From assembly GCA_963781495.1 (NCBI GenBank), contig CAWAFX010000002.1, forward strand, positions 682,001 to 746,000: a DNA stretch of 64,000 nt, read 5' to 3'. Shown here one piece after another: positions 1 to 7,170 of this stretch. Below the pieces are notes generated by a model. It had not been told where the DNA came from, made no database searches, and saw only the letters and a list, made by a program, of their open reading frames with translations. A program made the position numbers and the translations under genes. This stretch comes from Mayfieldus sp963781495 (GTDB taxonomy: Bacteria; Actinomycetota; Thermoleophilia; Solirubrobacterales; 70-9). Within the stretch, counting starts at the first letter, position 1; each line of letters opens with the position of its first letter.

Positions 1-71
1 GATCTAAGTCTGGGCGACTGAGGTCGAGAGGGGAATATCCCTTTGATGCAAATATGTGCTAGACTCCTGAG

Positions 72-212
72 TCATGGAGCGTCCTTCTTTTCCCCTTTGT
101 CACGGGCTTTCTTGGCTTCCTTACGCGCTTCCTGACGGACCTCAGTCGGGAACAAACGGCGCAAAGCCTCCTTATCCGTCATCTCGCGCGGCGTCTTTTT
201 ACGCCTAGGCAT
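72..212 (-). CDS. 46-aa basic small protein divergent to the IS1595 transposase
   Basis: Encodes a 46-residue, Lys/Arg-rich, probably helical protein with a central LRRLFPTEVRQEARKEAKKA segment. It starts at an ATG whose complement is part of the same CATG that starts the transposase on the other strand. A good Shine-Dalgarno (GGTGGAG, read on the minus strand) lies about 7 nt upstream, inside the transposase 5' end, which makes translation credible. I recall similar short proteins with an LFP-x-x-VR motif next to IS1595-type elements in actinobacteria, but cannot verify this here. Function unknown; it might be a passenger or regulator of transposition. Nucleic-acid binding would fit the basic composition (inference). 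Confidence 0.55.
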   Translation of the reverse strand: MPRRKKTPREMTDKEALRRLFPTEVRQEARKEAKKARDKGEKKDAP

Positions 213-1142
213 GCCTAACTCCACCCGCAAACGCCCACGCACCCTCGATCTGCCAACGATGATCGAGCGATACGGCACCGAAGAGAAGTGCCGAGACTTT
301 CTCGAGGAATTGCGCTGGCCCCAGGGCGCTGAGTGCCCGCGCTGCTCTTCCCGCGATGCCGCGAAGATCAAGGGCCGCAAGCAGCTGCGCTGTCGCTCTT
401 GCGATTACCGCTTTTCGGTCACGGTCGGCACCGTCTTTGCCGACTCGCACCTGCCCCTGTGGAAGTGGTTTCTCGCCACCTATCTGATCGCTGAGTCCAA
501 GAAGGGGATCAGCGCCAAGCAGTTGCAGCGAACGCTCGGCGTGACTTATAAAACCGCCTGGTATCTCGGACATCGCATTCGCTCGGCCATGGAAGAGGCT
601 TCGCCCGTTCCACTCTCGGGGATCGTGGAGATTGACGAAACCTTCCTCGGCGGCTTCTCGCCGACCTTCCCGGTGGCGGTGGTCCTCACGCCAACAAGAC
701 GATGGTCATGGGCGCCGTTCAGCGCGGCGGCGAGATTCGCCTTCGGGTCCAAGGTGGAGCTGGGCGAGCATCGCGGACAGCTCGACGGAAGTTCATCGAC
801 AAAACCGTTGCCGACGAAGCCAAGGCGATCTACACCGACGCGGCTCCCGCGTGGGGTGACCTCTCCGACGACGACACCCAGCACAAGGTGGTCAACCACC
901 ACAACGAGGAATGGGTGCGAGCGCAGGTCCATACGAACACCGTGGAGGGCGTGTGGTCGCTTCTGAAGCGCAGCGTGGCCGGGACCTATCACCAACTCTC
1001 GACCAAGCACCTGCCCGCCTACCTCGACGAGATTTCGTTCCGCTTCAACAACCGCGACAACCCCTACTTGTTCAGGGACACACTGGTCCGGCTGATCGAC
1101 GGCGAAACACTGCCACTGAAGGAGCTTGTTAACGGCAAATAG
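211..1142 (+). pseudogene. IS1595-family (ISXO2-like) transposase, frameshifted
   Basis: A transposase read in two frames. The first part (from 211) has the N-terminal zinc-ribbon typical of IS1595 transposases, with two CxxC pairs (CPRC and CRSC), then a helical segment and the first DDE-region acidic motif EIDETFLGG. The second part (frame of 702-1142) carries the rest of the ISXO2-like DDE/N domain: TMVMGAVQRGG, AIYTD, VNHHNEEWV, HTNTVEGVWSLLKR and a C-terminal FRFNNRDNPY-like segment. The frame changes between about 655 and 690, so full-length protein would need frameshifting or the gene is dead or misread. The ATG at 211 overlaps the start of the divergent small ORF; an alternative ATG is at 259. 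Family assignment is strong, activity doubtful. Confidence 0.85.
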
Positions 1143-1175
1143 CGAGCGGTCGCCGTCCGAGCCCTTCTGGAAGAT

Positions 1176-1210
1176 GAAAAGAAAAAGCTCGCTGGTTGCA
1201 GCCAGCGAGC
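1176..1210 (-). terminator. Intrinsic terminator reading leftward
   Basis: A perfect 9-bp inverted repeat, GCTCGCTGG / CCAGCGAGC, with a 6-nt loop (1187-1210) is flanked on its left by an A-rich run. Read on the minus strand this is a GC-rich hairpin followed directly by TTTTTCTTTTC, a textbook rho-independent terminator. On the plus strand no T-tract follows, so it acts leftward only. The nearest minus-strand gene upstream ends near 1997, leaving about 800 bp with only plus-strand genes, so the transcript it ends is unclear. Confidence 0.75.
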
Positions 1211-1298
1211 CCGCCCGAAACTTCCGAAGCGCGTTGGGGTCTGAGACCGAGCAAGCAGATCTTGACGCGGCGCTCGGACGTGTTCCGAGGAGACCGCG

Positions 1299-1544
1299 AT
1301 GCACCCCAAACGAAAAGCGAACCCCAATGCCAAGCGACCACGTGTCAGCGATAAGGACCACGACGGGCTCATTAAGAAAGCCTGGAAGGCTGGTTGGTGG
1401 GCCAGGCAGACAGGCAAGGGCAAGGTCATGTGCTACCCGCCGCCTGGTCAAGGATCGGGCGTCTTGGTGCCGAACACCCCGAGCGACCCGCGCTCCATGC
1501 GGAACCTTCGCAGCCTGTTCGGGCGCCGCAAGCTCAAGGTCTGA
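1299..1544 (+). CDS. HicA-like small protein lacking the catalytic His
   Basis: 81 residues. A strong Shine-Dalgarno (GAGGAG, 6 nt before ATG) supports this start. The pattern helix (LIKKAWKAGWWARQ), strands (KVMCYPP, GVLVPNTPSD), helix (RSMRNLRSLFGRR) follows the dsRBD-like fold of HicA mRNA interferases, which carry a conserved His in the first hairpin. Here that place reads GKGKVMCY, with no His. HicA toxins cleave mRNA; without the His this copy may be an inactive toxin or an RNA-binding derivative. A gene for an acidic protein follows 30 nt downstream, matching the order of hicA-hicB units, although the partner is not an obvious HicB. Fold assignment is by eye and moderate. Confidence 0.6.
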   Translation: MHPKRKANPNAKRPRVSDKDHDGLIKKAWKAGWWARQTGKGKVMCYPPPGQGSGVLVPNTPSDPRSMRNLRSLFGRRKLKV

Positions 1545-1574
1545 GGCGCAGCGCCCGATTCCTCCGGTGGTGAG

Positions 1575-1946
1575 ATGATGCGCATCCTGGCGTTTGGCAA
1601 CCCGTTGAGCCGCCTCTTTGGAGGCAGCGAGCCTCGTATGGAATTTCAGGTCATCGTTCATCTGCAGGCCGACGAGCCGATGGATCAGGACGTCCTCGAA
1701 GAGGAAACCGAAAAGGCTCTCGATTGCTTGCTTGAACACGCCGCCGACACCGCGCTCGGTGCAGCAGTCGGGTTCGACGGCGATCAGATCGAGATCGAGT
1801 TCACAGTCGAGGCATCCTCGATCAGCGAAGTCCATAACCAGGTTGGACACGTCCTCCAGCTCCTGGAAGAGCGAGGCGGATTCGAGTTCAACGACAGCAC
1901 AACGTCGCGAGTCGCTCCGAACCGGCGAGACCCGGTACTTGCCTGA
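1575..1946 (+). CDS. Acidic small protein, putative partner of the HicA-like protein
   Basis: 123 residues from the ATG at 1575 (GGTGG 5 nt upstream), or 102 from the ATG at 1638, where the conserved-looking part begins (MEFQVIVHLQADE). The visible pattern is strand, long acidic helix (about DQDVLEEETEKALDCLLEHA), strands around GDQIEIEFTVEAS, then a helix ending in LLEERGG, compatible with a beta-alpha-beta-beta-alpha arrangement. It does not show the HicB motif. Its strong acidity, the 30-nt gap to the HicA-like gene and the shared strand suggest a two-gene unit in which it binds or neutralises the upstream basic protein; this is inference. Not recognised as a named family. Confidence 0.5.
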   Translation: MMRILAFGNPLSRLFGGSEPRMEFQVIVHLQADEPMDQDVLEEETEKALDCLLEHAADTALGAAVGFDGDQIEIEFTVEASSISEVHNQVGHVLQLLEERGGFEFNDSTTSRVAPNRRDPVLA

Positions 1947-1996
1947 GCCCCTAAACGGTGGTCCCCCATGCCAGTGGTTCTCGCAGGCTGGCCGGC

Positions 1997-2755
1997 TCAC
2001 GATTCTTCCTCATCGCCTAGGTGCATCTGATTCCAAGGCGGCCGGTTTTCGTCTGGGACAGTCAGCCCCTCCAAACGCTCGATTGAGAACGACAGCCCTA
2101 CCTCAGCGACTTCCAACGCCGCGATAGCCGTTCCTAGGTCGTCCTGTTCCTGAACTGGTCGACTTCGAAAACGCACCGATGTAGCCAGTCGCTCGACATG
2201 GTCGAAGGCCTCCAAGAGATCGCCATACAGCCCGTCAAGCCGCGCCCACGGGTTGGTCGCAATCTGATCCTTGTGCTTCTTCCATTCCCGGTACTCGGGA
2301 GCGCCAGTAAGACCCCAAGTCTTTCGTGTCTCCTCCGCGCGTCGAATGATCCTTAGTGCTTCCCGCGCATCAACTCGGAGTGCGTGGTAGATCGGCAAGA
2401 ACTGAAGAGGGTCACCGAACTTCTCTTCAAGCAAATCACCGACCTGCTGTTGCAGGGCCTCCACTCTTGCGTCAAGGGCATTGATCTGAACCACCATCGC
2501 CCGGTGGGGAGCGGTGAAGAACGCCCATATGAAGATCAGGACAAGCGGGACGAGCGCACCCGCAAGTACGAGACCGATCACCAGAACCACCGAAGGGTTC
2601 TTGACTTGCGAGGCCACCACCGCCGCAACCGCCGTCGTGATGGCAGACGCAACGTAAAAGAGAATCGTCTGGAACGCGCCCCGGGTAATGAACAACCCGA
2701 ACTGAGCTTTTCCGACCTGCTCTCTAAACCAGTGAAACCTCTCGGCGTCCTCCAC
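1997..2755 (-). CDS. Two-helix membrane protein with coiled coil, unknown function
   Basis: 252 residues from a GTG start without a clear Shine-Dalgarno. Two hydrophobic segments are visible, about residues 25-52 and 57-82, separated by a short polar loop, followed by a predicted coiled coil (about 88-112, LDARVEALQQQVGDLLEEKF) and a helical soluble C-terminal half rich in Glu, Arg and Trp. Both ends are probably cytoplasmic. No catalytic motif is seen. It lies in the same low-GC island as the IS element and the HicA-like pair and ends near their 3' end, converging on them. Possibly an accessory or defence-associated membrane protein, but nothing in the sequence proves a role. Confidence 0.6.
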   Translation of the reverse strand: MEDAERFHWFREQVGKAQFGLFITRGAFQTILFYVASAITTAVAAVVASQVKNPSVVLVIGLVLAGALVPLVLIFIWAFFTAPHRAMVVQINALDARVEALQQQVGDLLEEKFGDPLQFLPIYHALRVDAREALRIIRRAEETRKTWGLTGAPEYREWKKHKDQIATNPWARLDGLYGDLLEAFDHVERLATSVRFRSRPVQEQDDLGTAIAALEVAEVGLSFSIERLEGLTVPDENRPPWNQMHLGDEEES

Positions 2756-2812
2756 GACCGAGAGGGTATCGAGGTCCGTGCATCAACGGGATAACCCCCG
2801 GTCGAGAGAGAG

Positions 2813-3286
2813 CTAGCCGCTGGCGATCATGCGGCAGCCGAGCAGCTCCGCGATCCCCTCGCCGCCGCGGGCCATGACCCAGTTGTGATTCCAGGCGAAG
2901 ACGGGGCGGGCGACCGGGGCCAGCAGGTTCATCCAGGGCCGGGTTGTGCGGACGTTCCACTCATAAAGCGCCGCGGTGGCGCCGCCCTGCTCGTAGAGGC
3001 GCCAGGTGCCGCCGCCGGCCAGCTCGCCGTCGACCTCGCCGGCCAGCAGGTGCGGACGCTCGACCCGAGTCGTGTGGCTCTCGAAGACGAGGTCGTAGGG
3101 CAGGAAGCTGCGCCAGGTCATCCGCGAGCGCAAGCCGAGCGCGTTCTCGTCGCCGGGCTCCAGCTCGACCACCTCCTCGACCCCGCGCCACCACCCCGGC
3201 CACGACTTCTGGTCGTGGATCGCGTCCCAGACCCGCTCGCGCTCGCATTCGAGCAGCCAGGTGGTGAGGAACCTGTACTCGGTCAT
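2813..3286 (-). CDS. SRPBCC (START/polyketide-cyclase fold) protein
   Basis: 157 residues, the usual length for a single SRPBCC domain. The N-terminal strand and helix (YRFLTTWLLECERERVWDAI) followed by SWPGWWRGVEEV match the helix-grip fold start of polyketide cyclase/dehydrase family 2 proteins, and a long C-terminal helix rich in aromatic residues (WNHNWVMARGGEGIAELL) closes the cavity. Members bind hydrophobic ligands or lipids; the substrate cannot be read from sequence. It is the first gene right of the low-GC island, in normal GC, 16 bp from the ASCH-domain gene on the same strand. Confidence 0.75.
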   Translation of the reverse strand: MTEYRFLTTWLLECERERVWDAIHDQKSWPGWWRGVEEVVELEPGDENALGLRSRMTWRSFLPYDLVFESHTTRVERPHLLAGEVDGELAGGGTWRLYEQGGATAALYEWNVRTTRPWMNLLAPVARPVFAWNHNWVMARGGEGIAELLGCRMIASG

Positions 3287-3302
3287 CGGGGTGAGAGGTG
3301 TC

Positions 3303-3710
3303 TCAGTTGCGCGACGGCGTCTCGCCGTTGCCGAAGTGGCTGCCAGGTCTTTCGACGATCTGCGAGAAACGGATCACCGTGACCATGTCCTCCTCGCTGA
3401 CCGGCCGGCCGTAGATCTGCTCGAGGAAGTTGACGGTCTCGTCGAGGCGCCGGAACTCGGGGTTGTCGTGCTCGATGTCGCGCGGCGAGAGGTCGGCGAC
3501 CTTCTTGATCTCGACGTCATCGATGACGGCAGAGAAGATCTTCTCGCGCGGGCTGTGCCTGAAGCCGACGGTCACCCAGACCACCTGCCCGCGCTCGTAC
3601 TTGCCGCTCTTGTCGCCGAGCCTGATCGTCGCCGTCTTGCGGCCGCGCTTCAGTTGATCGACGAAAACCGCCGAATAGAAGTTCAGGACGTAGATGCCGC
3701 CATTCCTCAT
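3303..3710 (-). CDS. ASCH-domain protein
   Basis: 135 residues. Near the N-terminus the motif LKRGRKTATIRLGDK corresponds to the GxKxxTxR signature of ASCH domains, a beta-barrel related to PUA that binds RNA. The following strands (GQVVWVTVGF, FSAVIDDVEIKKVADL) and the helix with a conserved acidic stretch fit a full-length single-domain protein. Some ASCH proteins are amidohydrolases or ribonucleases, others putative translation coactivators; no choice can be made here. It is in line with the SRPBCC gene and may be co-transcribed with the pcm and crp genes upstream. Confidence 0.75.
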   Translation of the reverse strand: MRNGGIYVLNFYSAVFVDQLKRGRKTATIRLGDKSGKYERGQVVWVTVGFRHSPREKIFSAVIDDVEIKKVADLSPRDIEHDNPEFRRLDETVNFLEQIYGRPVSEEDMVTVIRFSQIVERPGSHFGNGETPSRN

Positions 3711-3777
3711 CTCGCCGCGAGCGTATCTGAGATTCGCGCCCCCGACCGGATGGGCCGTGACGCTCGCTTAGCGCCGC

Positions 3778-4392
3778 CTAGCCCCCAAAACCCTCGGCTC
3801 CGATCAGGGGAACGAAGCGGCAGGGCCCGATCGCCACGGTGGCGATCTCGTCTCCCCGGCGGCGGTACTGGGTCAGCATGTCCGAGCCGCGGGCCGCGAC
3901 CGGCACGACCAGGCGCCCGCCGTCGGCGAGCTGGTCGATCAGGCTCATAGGCACGGCGGGGGCGGTGGCGTGGACGGCGATTGCCTCGAACGGCGCCCGC
4001 TCGGGCAGCCCACGACTGCCGTCGCCGACGATCGGCTCCACGTTTTCGATCCCGAGCCCGCGGATCCGCGCCCCGGCCTCCTCGGCCAACTCGGCGTGGC
4101 GCTCGATCGTGATCACCTCGGCGGCCAGCCGCGCCAGCACCGCGGCCGAGTAGCCGGAGCCGGTGCCGATCTCGAGCACGCGCTCGGAGCCCCCGAGCTC
4201 CAGCGCCTGGCAGATCGCGGCAACGATCCAGGGCTGGGAGATCGTCTGGCCGCTGCCGATCGGCAGCGCCGAGTCCGCGTAGGCGCGGCGGCGCTGCTCC
4301 TCGGGGACGAAGAGCTCGCGCGGCACCTCGCGCATCGCGTCGAGGACGCGCTGGTCGGAGATGCCCCGCCGCCGCAGCTGGCGCTCGACCAT
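3778..4392 (-). CDS. pcm: Protein-L-isoaspartate O-methyltransferase
   Basis: 204 residues, normal for PCMT. The enzyme methylates isoaspartyl residues of damaged proteins with S-adenosylmethionine so that they can be repaired. Visible landmarks are the N-terminal VERQLRRRGI and VPRELFVPEE segments, the substrate loop with GQTISQPWIVA, and SAM motif I VLEIGTGSGYSAAVLA. The acid motif ITIERHAEL follows. The reading frame is open upstream of the chosen ATG for some codons, but alignment to the family begins here. It is between the ASCH and Crp/Fnr genes on the minus strand. Confidence 0.9.
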   Translation of the reverse strand: MVERQLRRRGISDQRVLDAMREVPRELFVPEEQRRRAYADSALPIGSGQTISQPWIVAAICQALELGGSERVLEIGTGSGYSAAVLARLAAEVITIERHAELAEEAGARIRGLGIENVEPIVGDGSRGLPERAPFEAIAVHATAPAVPMSLIDQLADGGRLVVPVAARGSDMLTQYRRRGDEIATVAIGPCRFVPLIGAEGFGG

Positions 4393-4448
4393 CGCGCCGC
4401 GCTGCTCCTCGAAGCCCTCCCCCTCGGTCGGTTCTCGGCCTGCAGGGT

Positions 4449-5135
4449 TCAGAAGATGTAGTTGCGCAGCTTCGCCGGCTCCACGACCGTGACCCTGCCG
4501 CGGCCGCAGCGCACCACGTGGGCCCGTTCCAGGTCGGCGAGGAAGCGGCTGACGCTCTCGCGCGAGGTACCCGCGAGCTGCGCGAGGTCAGCCTGGTTCA
4601 TGCGGATCGTTATCCCGTCGGCGTCCTGCATCGGCGTCTCCTCGGCGACCAGCTGCAGCAGGACCCCGGCGACCCGGCTCGGGACCGTCTGGAAGGACTG
4701 GCGTGAGATCCGCTCGTTCGCCGCCCGCAGCCTGCGCACCAGGGCGGCGACCAGCTTGACCGTGATCTCGGGGTGGCGCGAGAGCAGCGCCCTGACGTCG
4801 GCCCCGGGCAGGGCCAGCAGCTCGCCGTCGTCGAGCGCCTCGACGCTGGCCGAGCGGACCTCGCCGTCGAGCATCGCCAGCTCGCCGAAGATGTCGCCGA
4901 CGCCGAGGTTGGCGAGCGTGATCGCCCGCCCGTCCGGGTGCTCGCGGGTGACCCGGAAGCTGCCGCTGCGGACGATGTAGCAGGCGTCGGAGTGATCGCC
5001 CTCGTGAAAGACCCGGGTGCCGCTGGGAAAGGAACGCGGAACGGCGACGCGCGAGAAGCGCTCCAGCTCGTCGCCCTCCAGCTGGGCGAACAGTGGAACC
5101 CTCCCGAGCAACTCCAGGGCACTCTCCTGCTTCAC
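4449..5135 (-). CDS. Crp/Fnr-family transcriptional regulator
   Basis: About 228 residues from one of three consecutive GTG codons (5135-5141); the longer frame to 5252 lacks family similarity and overlaps the divergent FIST gene. The N-terminal cyclic-nucleotide-binding domain starts LELLGRVPLFAQLEGDELERF and contains the GDIFGELAML-type turn of the Crp fold. The C-terminal winged helix shows MNQADLAQLAGTSRESVSRFLADLERAHVV, a classic Crp recognition helix. It regulates transcription in response to a small ligand, but no iron-sulphur Cys set is evident, so an Fnr-type oxygen sensor is unlikely. Target genes are unknown. Confidence 0.88.
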   Translation of the reverse strand: MKQESALELLGRVPLFAQLEGDELERFSRVAVPRSFPSGTRVFHEGDHSDACYIVRSGSFRVTREHPDGRAITLANLGVGDIFGELAMLDGEVRSASVEALDDGELLALPGADVRALLSRHPEITVKLVAALVRRLRAANERISRQSFQTVPSRVAGVLLQLVAEETPMQDADGITIRMNQADLAQLAGTSRESVSRFLADLERAHVVRCGRGRVTVVEPAKLRNYIF

Positions 5136-5233
5136 CACCACGCAACGATTATCGCGAAGTCCCGTCCCTGGACGTGCGTCGGTTCTTTGCGCCCATGCGA
5201 AAGGGCGGGCGGGATGCAGCCGATAGAGGTTCG

Positions 5234-6385
5234 ATGGCGGTTCCCGTGGCAACGACGATGGCCGGCGCCGGCAGCGCTTCGGGCGCCGAAGCCGTCTCCC
5301 GAGCGACCGCCGCGGCGGTCGAATCGCTCGGCGGCGACGTCGGTCTGCTGGTCGCCTTCACGGCCGGCCAGGAGGACTCGCGCCGGGCAGCGGCCGAGCT
5401 GCACGAGGCCGCCGGGGGCGCCCCGTCGGTCGGGATGACCGGCAAGGGCGTCTTCGCCGCCAACGAGCCGATCGACAGCGGCTGCGCCGCGGTTGCCTTC
5501 GGGCAGTCGATCCAGTGCGGGATCGGCGTCGGCCGCGACGCCGGGCAGGACTTTCGCGGCGCCGGGCTTACAGCCGCCCGCGAGGCGCTTGACCGGGTCT
5601 CCGGCGAGCCCTCGCTGCTGATGCTGCTGGTCGACGTCCGCGCCGGCGACCTCGCCGACGCGATCGCCGGCGCCTACGAGGCCGCCGGGCCCGAGATTCC
5701 ACTTGCCGGCGGCGCCGCCAGCGGCTCCGAACCGTCCCATTACGCAAACGGCGAGGCGGTCGAGAACGCGGTCGTCGCCGTCGCCCTGCGCTCGGAGCGG
5801 GCGATCGGGCTCGGAAACGCGCACTCCTGCAGCGTCGTCGGCGAGGCCTCGGTGGTGACCCGCAGCGACGGGACCGAGATCTCCGAGATCGACGGCCGTC
5901 CCGCCGAGGAGGTCTACATCGAGCGCGTCGGCGGCCGCGGCGGACGGCTCAGCGACGAGGCCTTCGAGGCGATGGCGATCACCCATCCACTTGCCCAGCC
6001 CGAGGCGCACGGCAACAGGCGCCTGCGCCACATCCTCGGCCGCTGCGGCGACCGCGGGCTCCTCTGCTCGACGAACATCCCCGCCGGAGCCGAAGTCGAG
6101 TTCACGGTCCTCAGCCTCAACGAGCTGGTCAGCTCGGGCTGGGACTCGGTCAACGCCTCGCTGGCCTCGCTCGGCAATGACTGCCCGAAGGCGGCCCTGG
6201 TCTTCGACTGCGCCGGGCGCCGGCGTGTGCTCGGGCACGGCCAGGCGGAGGAGGTCACCGGCATAACCAAGGCCTTCGGCGAGGCGCCGCCCTTCGCCGG
6301 CCTCTACACCGACGGCGAGGTGGCCCGGATCAGGGGCGCCATGGGCGACCACAACCACGCCGTGGTCACCGTCACCTTCGCCTGA
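5234..6385 (+). CDS. FIST-domain sensor protein
   Basis: 383 residues from ATG 5234, chosen for the AGAGGT upstream and because the family similarity begins soon after. It has the FIST N domain (GLLVAFTAGQ, GCAAVAFGQ segments and the GAYEAAGPEIPLAGGAASG core) and the FIST C domain (GRPAEEVYIE, ending with PPFAGLYTDGEVA). FIST domains are predicted to bind small ligands such as amino acids and often associate with signalling domains; this copy is a stand-alone cytoplasmic protein without kinase or GGDEF. It is divergent from the Crp/Fnr gene, with which it may share a promoter region of about 100 bp. Confidence 0.82.
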   Translation: MAVPVATTMAGAGSASGAEAVSRATAAAVESLGGDVGLLVAFTAGQEDSRRAAAELHEAAGGAPSVGMTGKGVFAANEPIDSGCAAVAFGQSIQCGIGVGRDAGQDFRGAGLTAAREALDRVSGEPSLLMLLVDVRAGDLADAIAGAYEAAGPEIPLAGGAASGSEPSHYANGEAVENAVVAVALRSERAIGLGNAHSCSVVGEASVVTRSDGTEISEIDGRPAEEVYIERVGGRGGRLSDEAFEAMAITHPLAQPEAHGNRRLRHILGRCGDRGLLCSTNIPAGAEVEFTVLSLNELVSSGWDSVNASLASLGNDCPKAALVFDCAGRRRVLGHGQAEEVTGITKAFGEAPPFAGLYTDGEVARIRGAMGDHNHAVVTVTFA

Positions 6386-6398
6386 GCCGCTCGCGAGC

Positions 6399-7163
6399 CT
6401 AGGACTGACAGGACGGGCACCAGTAGGTGGCCCGGTTGTCGTCGCCCTGGCCGCGCGAGCGCAGCGGGGTTCCGCAGCGCGGGCAGGGTTCGCCGGCGCG
6501 GCGGTAGACCTGTCGCGGTTGGCGGCCGCTCTCGACCGCTTCGCGCATCAGCTCGCGGGTGCTGCGGACGACGTGCGCGAGCTCGTCGTCCTCGAGCTCC
6601 CCGAGCCAGTGCCAGGGGCTGATCGCGGCCGCGAAGCAGCCCTCGCTCTTGAAGATGTTGCCGACCCCGGCCAGCAGGCGCTGGTCGAGCAGCGCCTCGC
6701 CGAGGCCGAGGGTTCGGTCGCCGCGGCGCAGCGACTCGACCCCGTCGGCGACGGTGAAGTCGTCGGCCAGGATGTCGGGCCCGAGCCGGCTCAGGGTCGG
6801 ATCGAGCTTCAGCTTCGAGGCGTCGAGCAGGCGTAGCGTCGGGCCGCCGAACTGGGCCGCCTCGGTGCCGTCGGCGCTCAGCACCACCCAGGCCGTGCTC
6901 GCCGGCTTGCGCCAGCGGGTCTCGTTGCCGTAGACGTGCCAGGCGCCGTTCATCCCCAGGTGGCTGTGCAGGACGAGGTCGCCCTCGAAGTGGAGCAGCA
7001 GGTGCTTGCCACGCGACTCGACCCGTTCGACGCGCTTGCCGGCGAGCTTCTCGACCCCGGTCGCCTGGCCGCGCGGGTTGGGAGCGCGCACATCGACCTG
7101 CCGCCCCGCCAACGCGGCGTCGAGACGGCGGGCGGTGCGCTGGATCGTGTCCCCCTCGGCCAT
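6399..7163 (-). CDS. nei2: Nei2-like DNA glycosylase/AP lyase, with Ala replacing Pro at position 2
   Basis: 254 residues, Fpg/Nei family, which removes oxidised bases and cuts the resulting abasic site. The N-terminus is MAEGDTI, where family members normally read MPEGDT: the catalytic Pro2 is Ala, while Glu3 is kept. Lys53 (ESRGKHLLLH) matches the conserved Nei lysine. The helix-two-turn-helix region (EALLDQRLLAGVGNIFKSEG) and a C-terminal CPRCG...CPSC zinc finger are present. The gene follows lhr by 7 bp; the same lhr-nei pairing is known in Mycobacterium. The substitution is discussed among the findings. Family assignment is strong; catalytic competence is not settled. Confidence 0.88.
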   Translation of the reverse strand: MAEGDTIQRTARRLDAALAGRQVDVRAPNPRGQATGVEKLAGKRVERVESRGKHLLLHFEGDLVLHSHLGMNGAWHVYGNETRWRKPASTAWVVLSADGTEAAQFGGPTLRLLDASKLKLDPTLSRLGPDILADDFTVADGVESLRRGDRTLGLGEALLDQRLLAGVGNIFKSEGCFAAAISPWHWLGELEDDELAHVVRSTRELMREAVESGRQPRQVYRRAGEPCPRCGTPLRSRGQGDDNRATYWCPSCQS

Positions 7164-7170
7164 CCTGAAC

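Larger units (their letters stand above)
72..1142. mobile_element. IS1595-family insertion element, ends not resolved
   Basis: The transposase and its divergent 46-aa neighbour form the recognisable core of an insertion sequence. I could not pair terminal inverted repeats by eye: the left end may be in bases 1-71 or outside the window, and the right end should be between 1142 and the hairpin at 1187. The coordinates therefore cover only the coding core. The element sits in DNA of lower GC than the chromosome right of about 2.8 kb. Confidence 0.6.

Noticed and set aside
1..1186. Terminal inverted repeats of the IS1595 element
   Set aside because: I compared the first 70 bases and 1143-1186 and saw no convincing matching ends.
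546..2000. Long minus-strand ORF (484 aa) opposite the IS element and the HicA-like pair
   Set aside because: Its translation has no domain-like pattern and runs antisense to better-supported genes; high GC gives long spurious frames.
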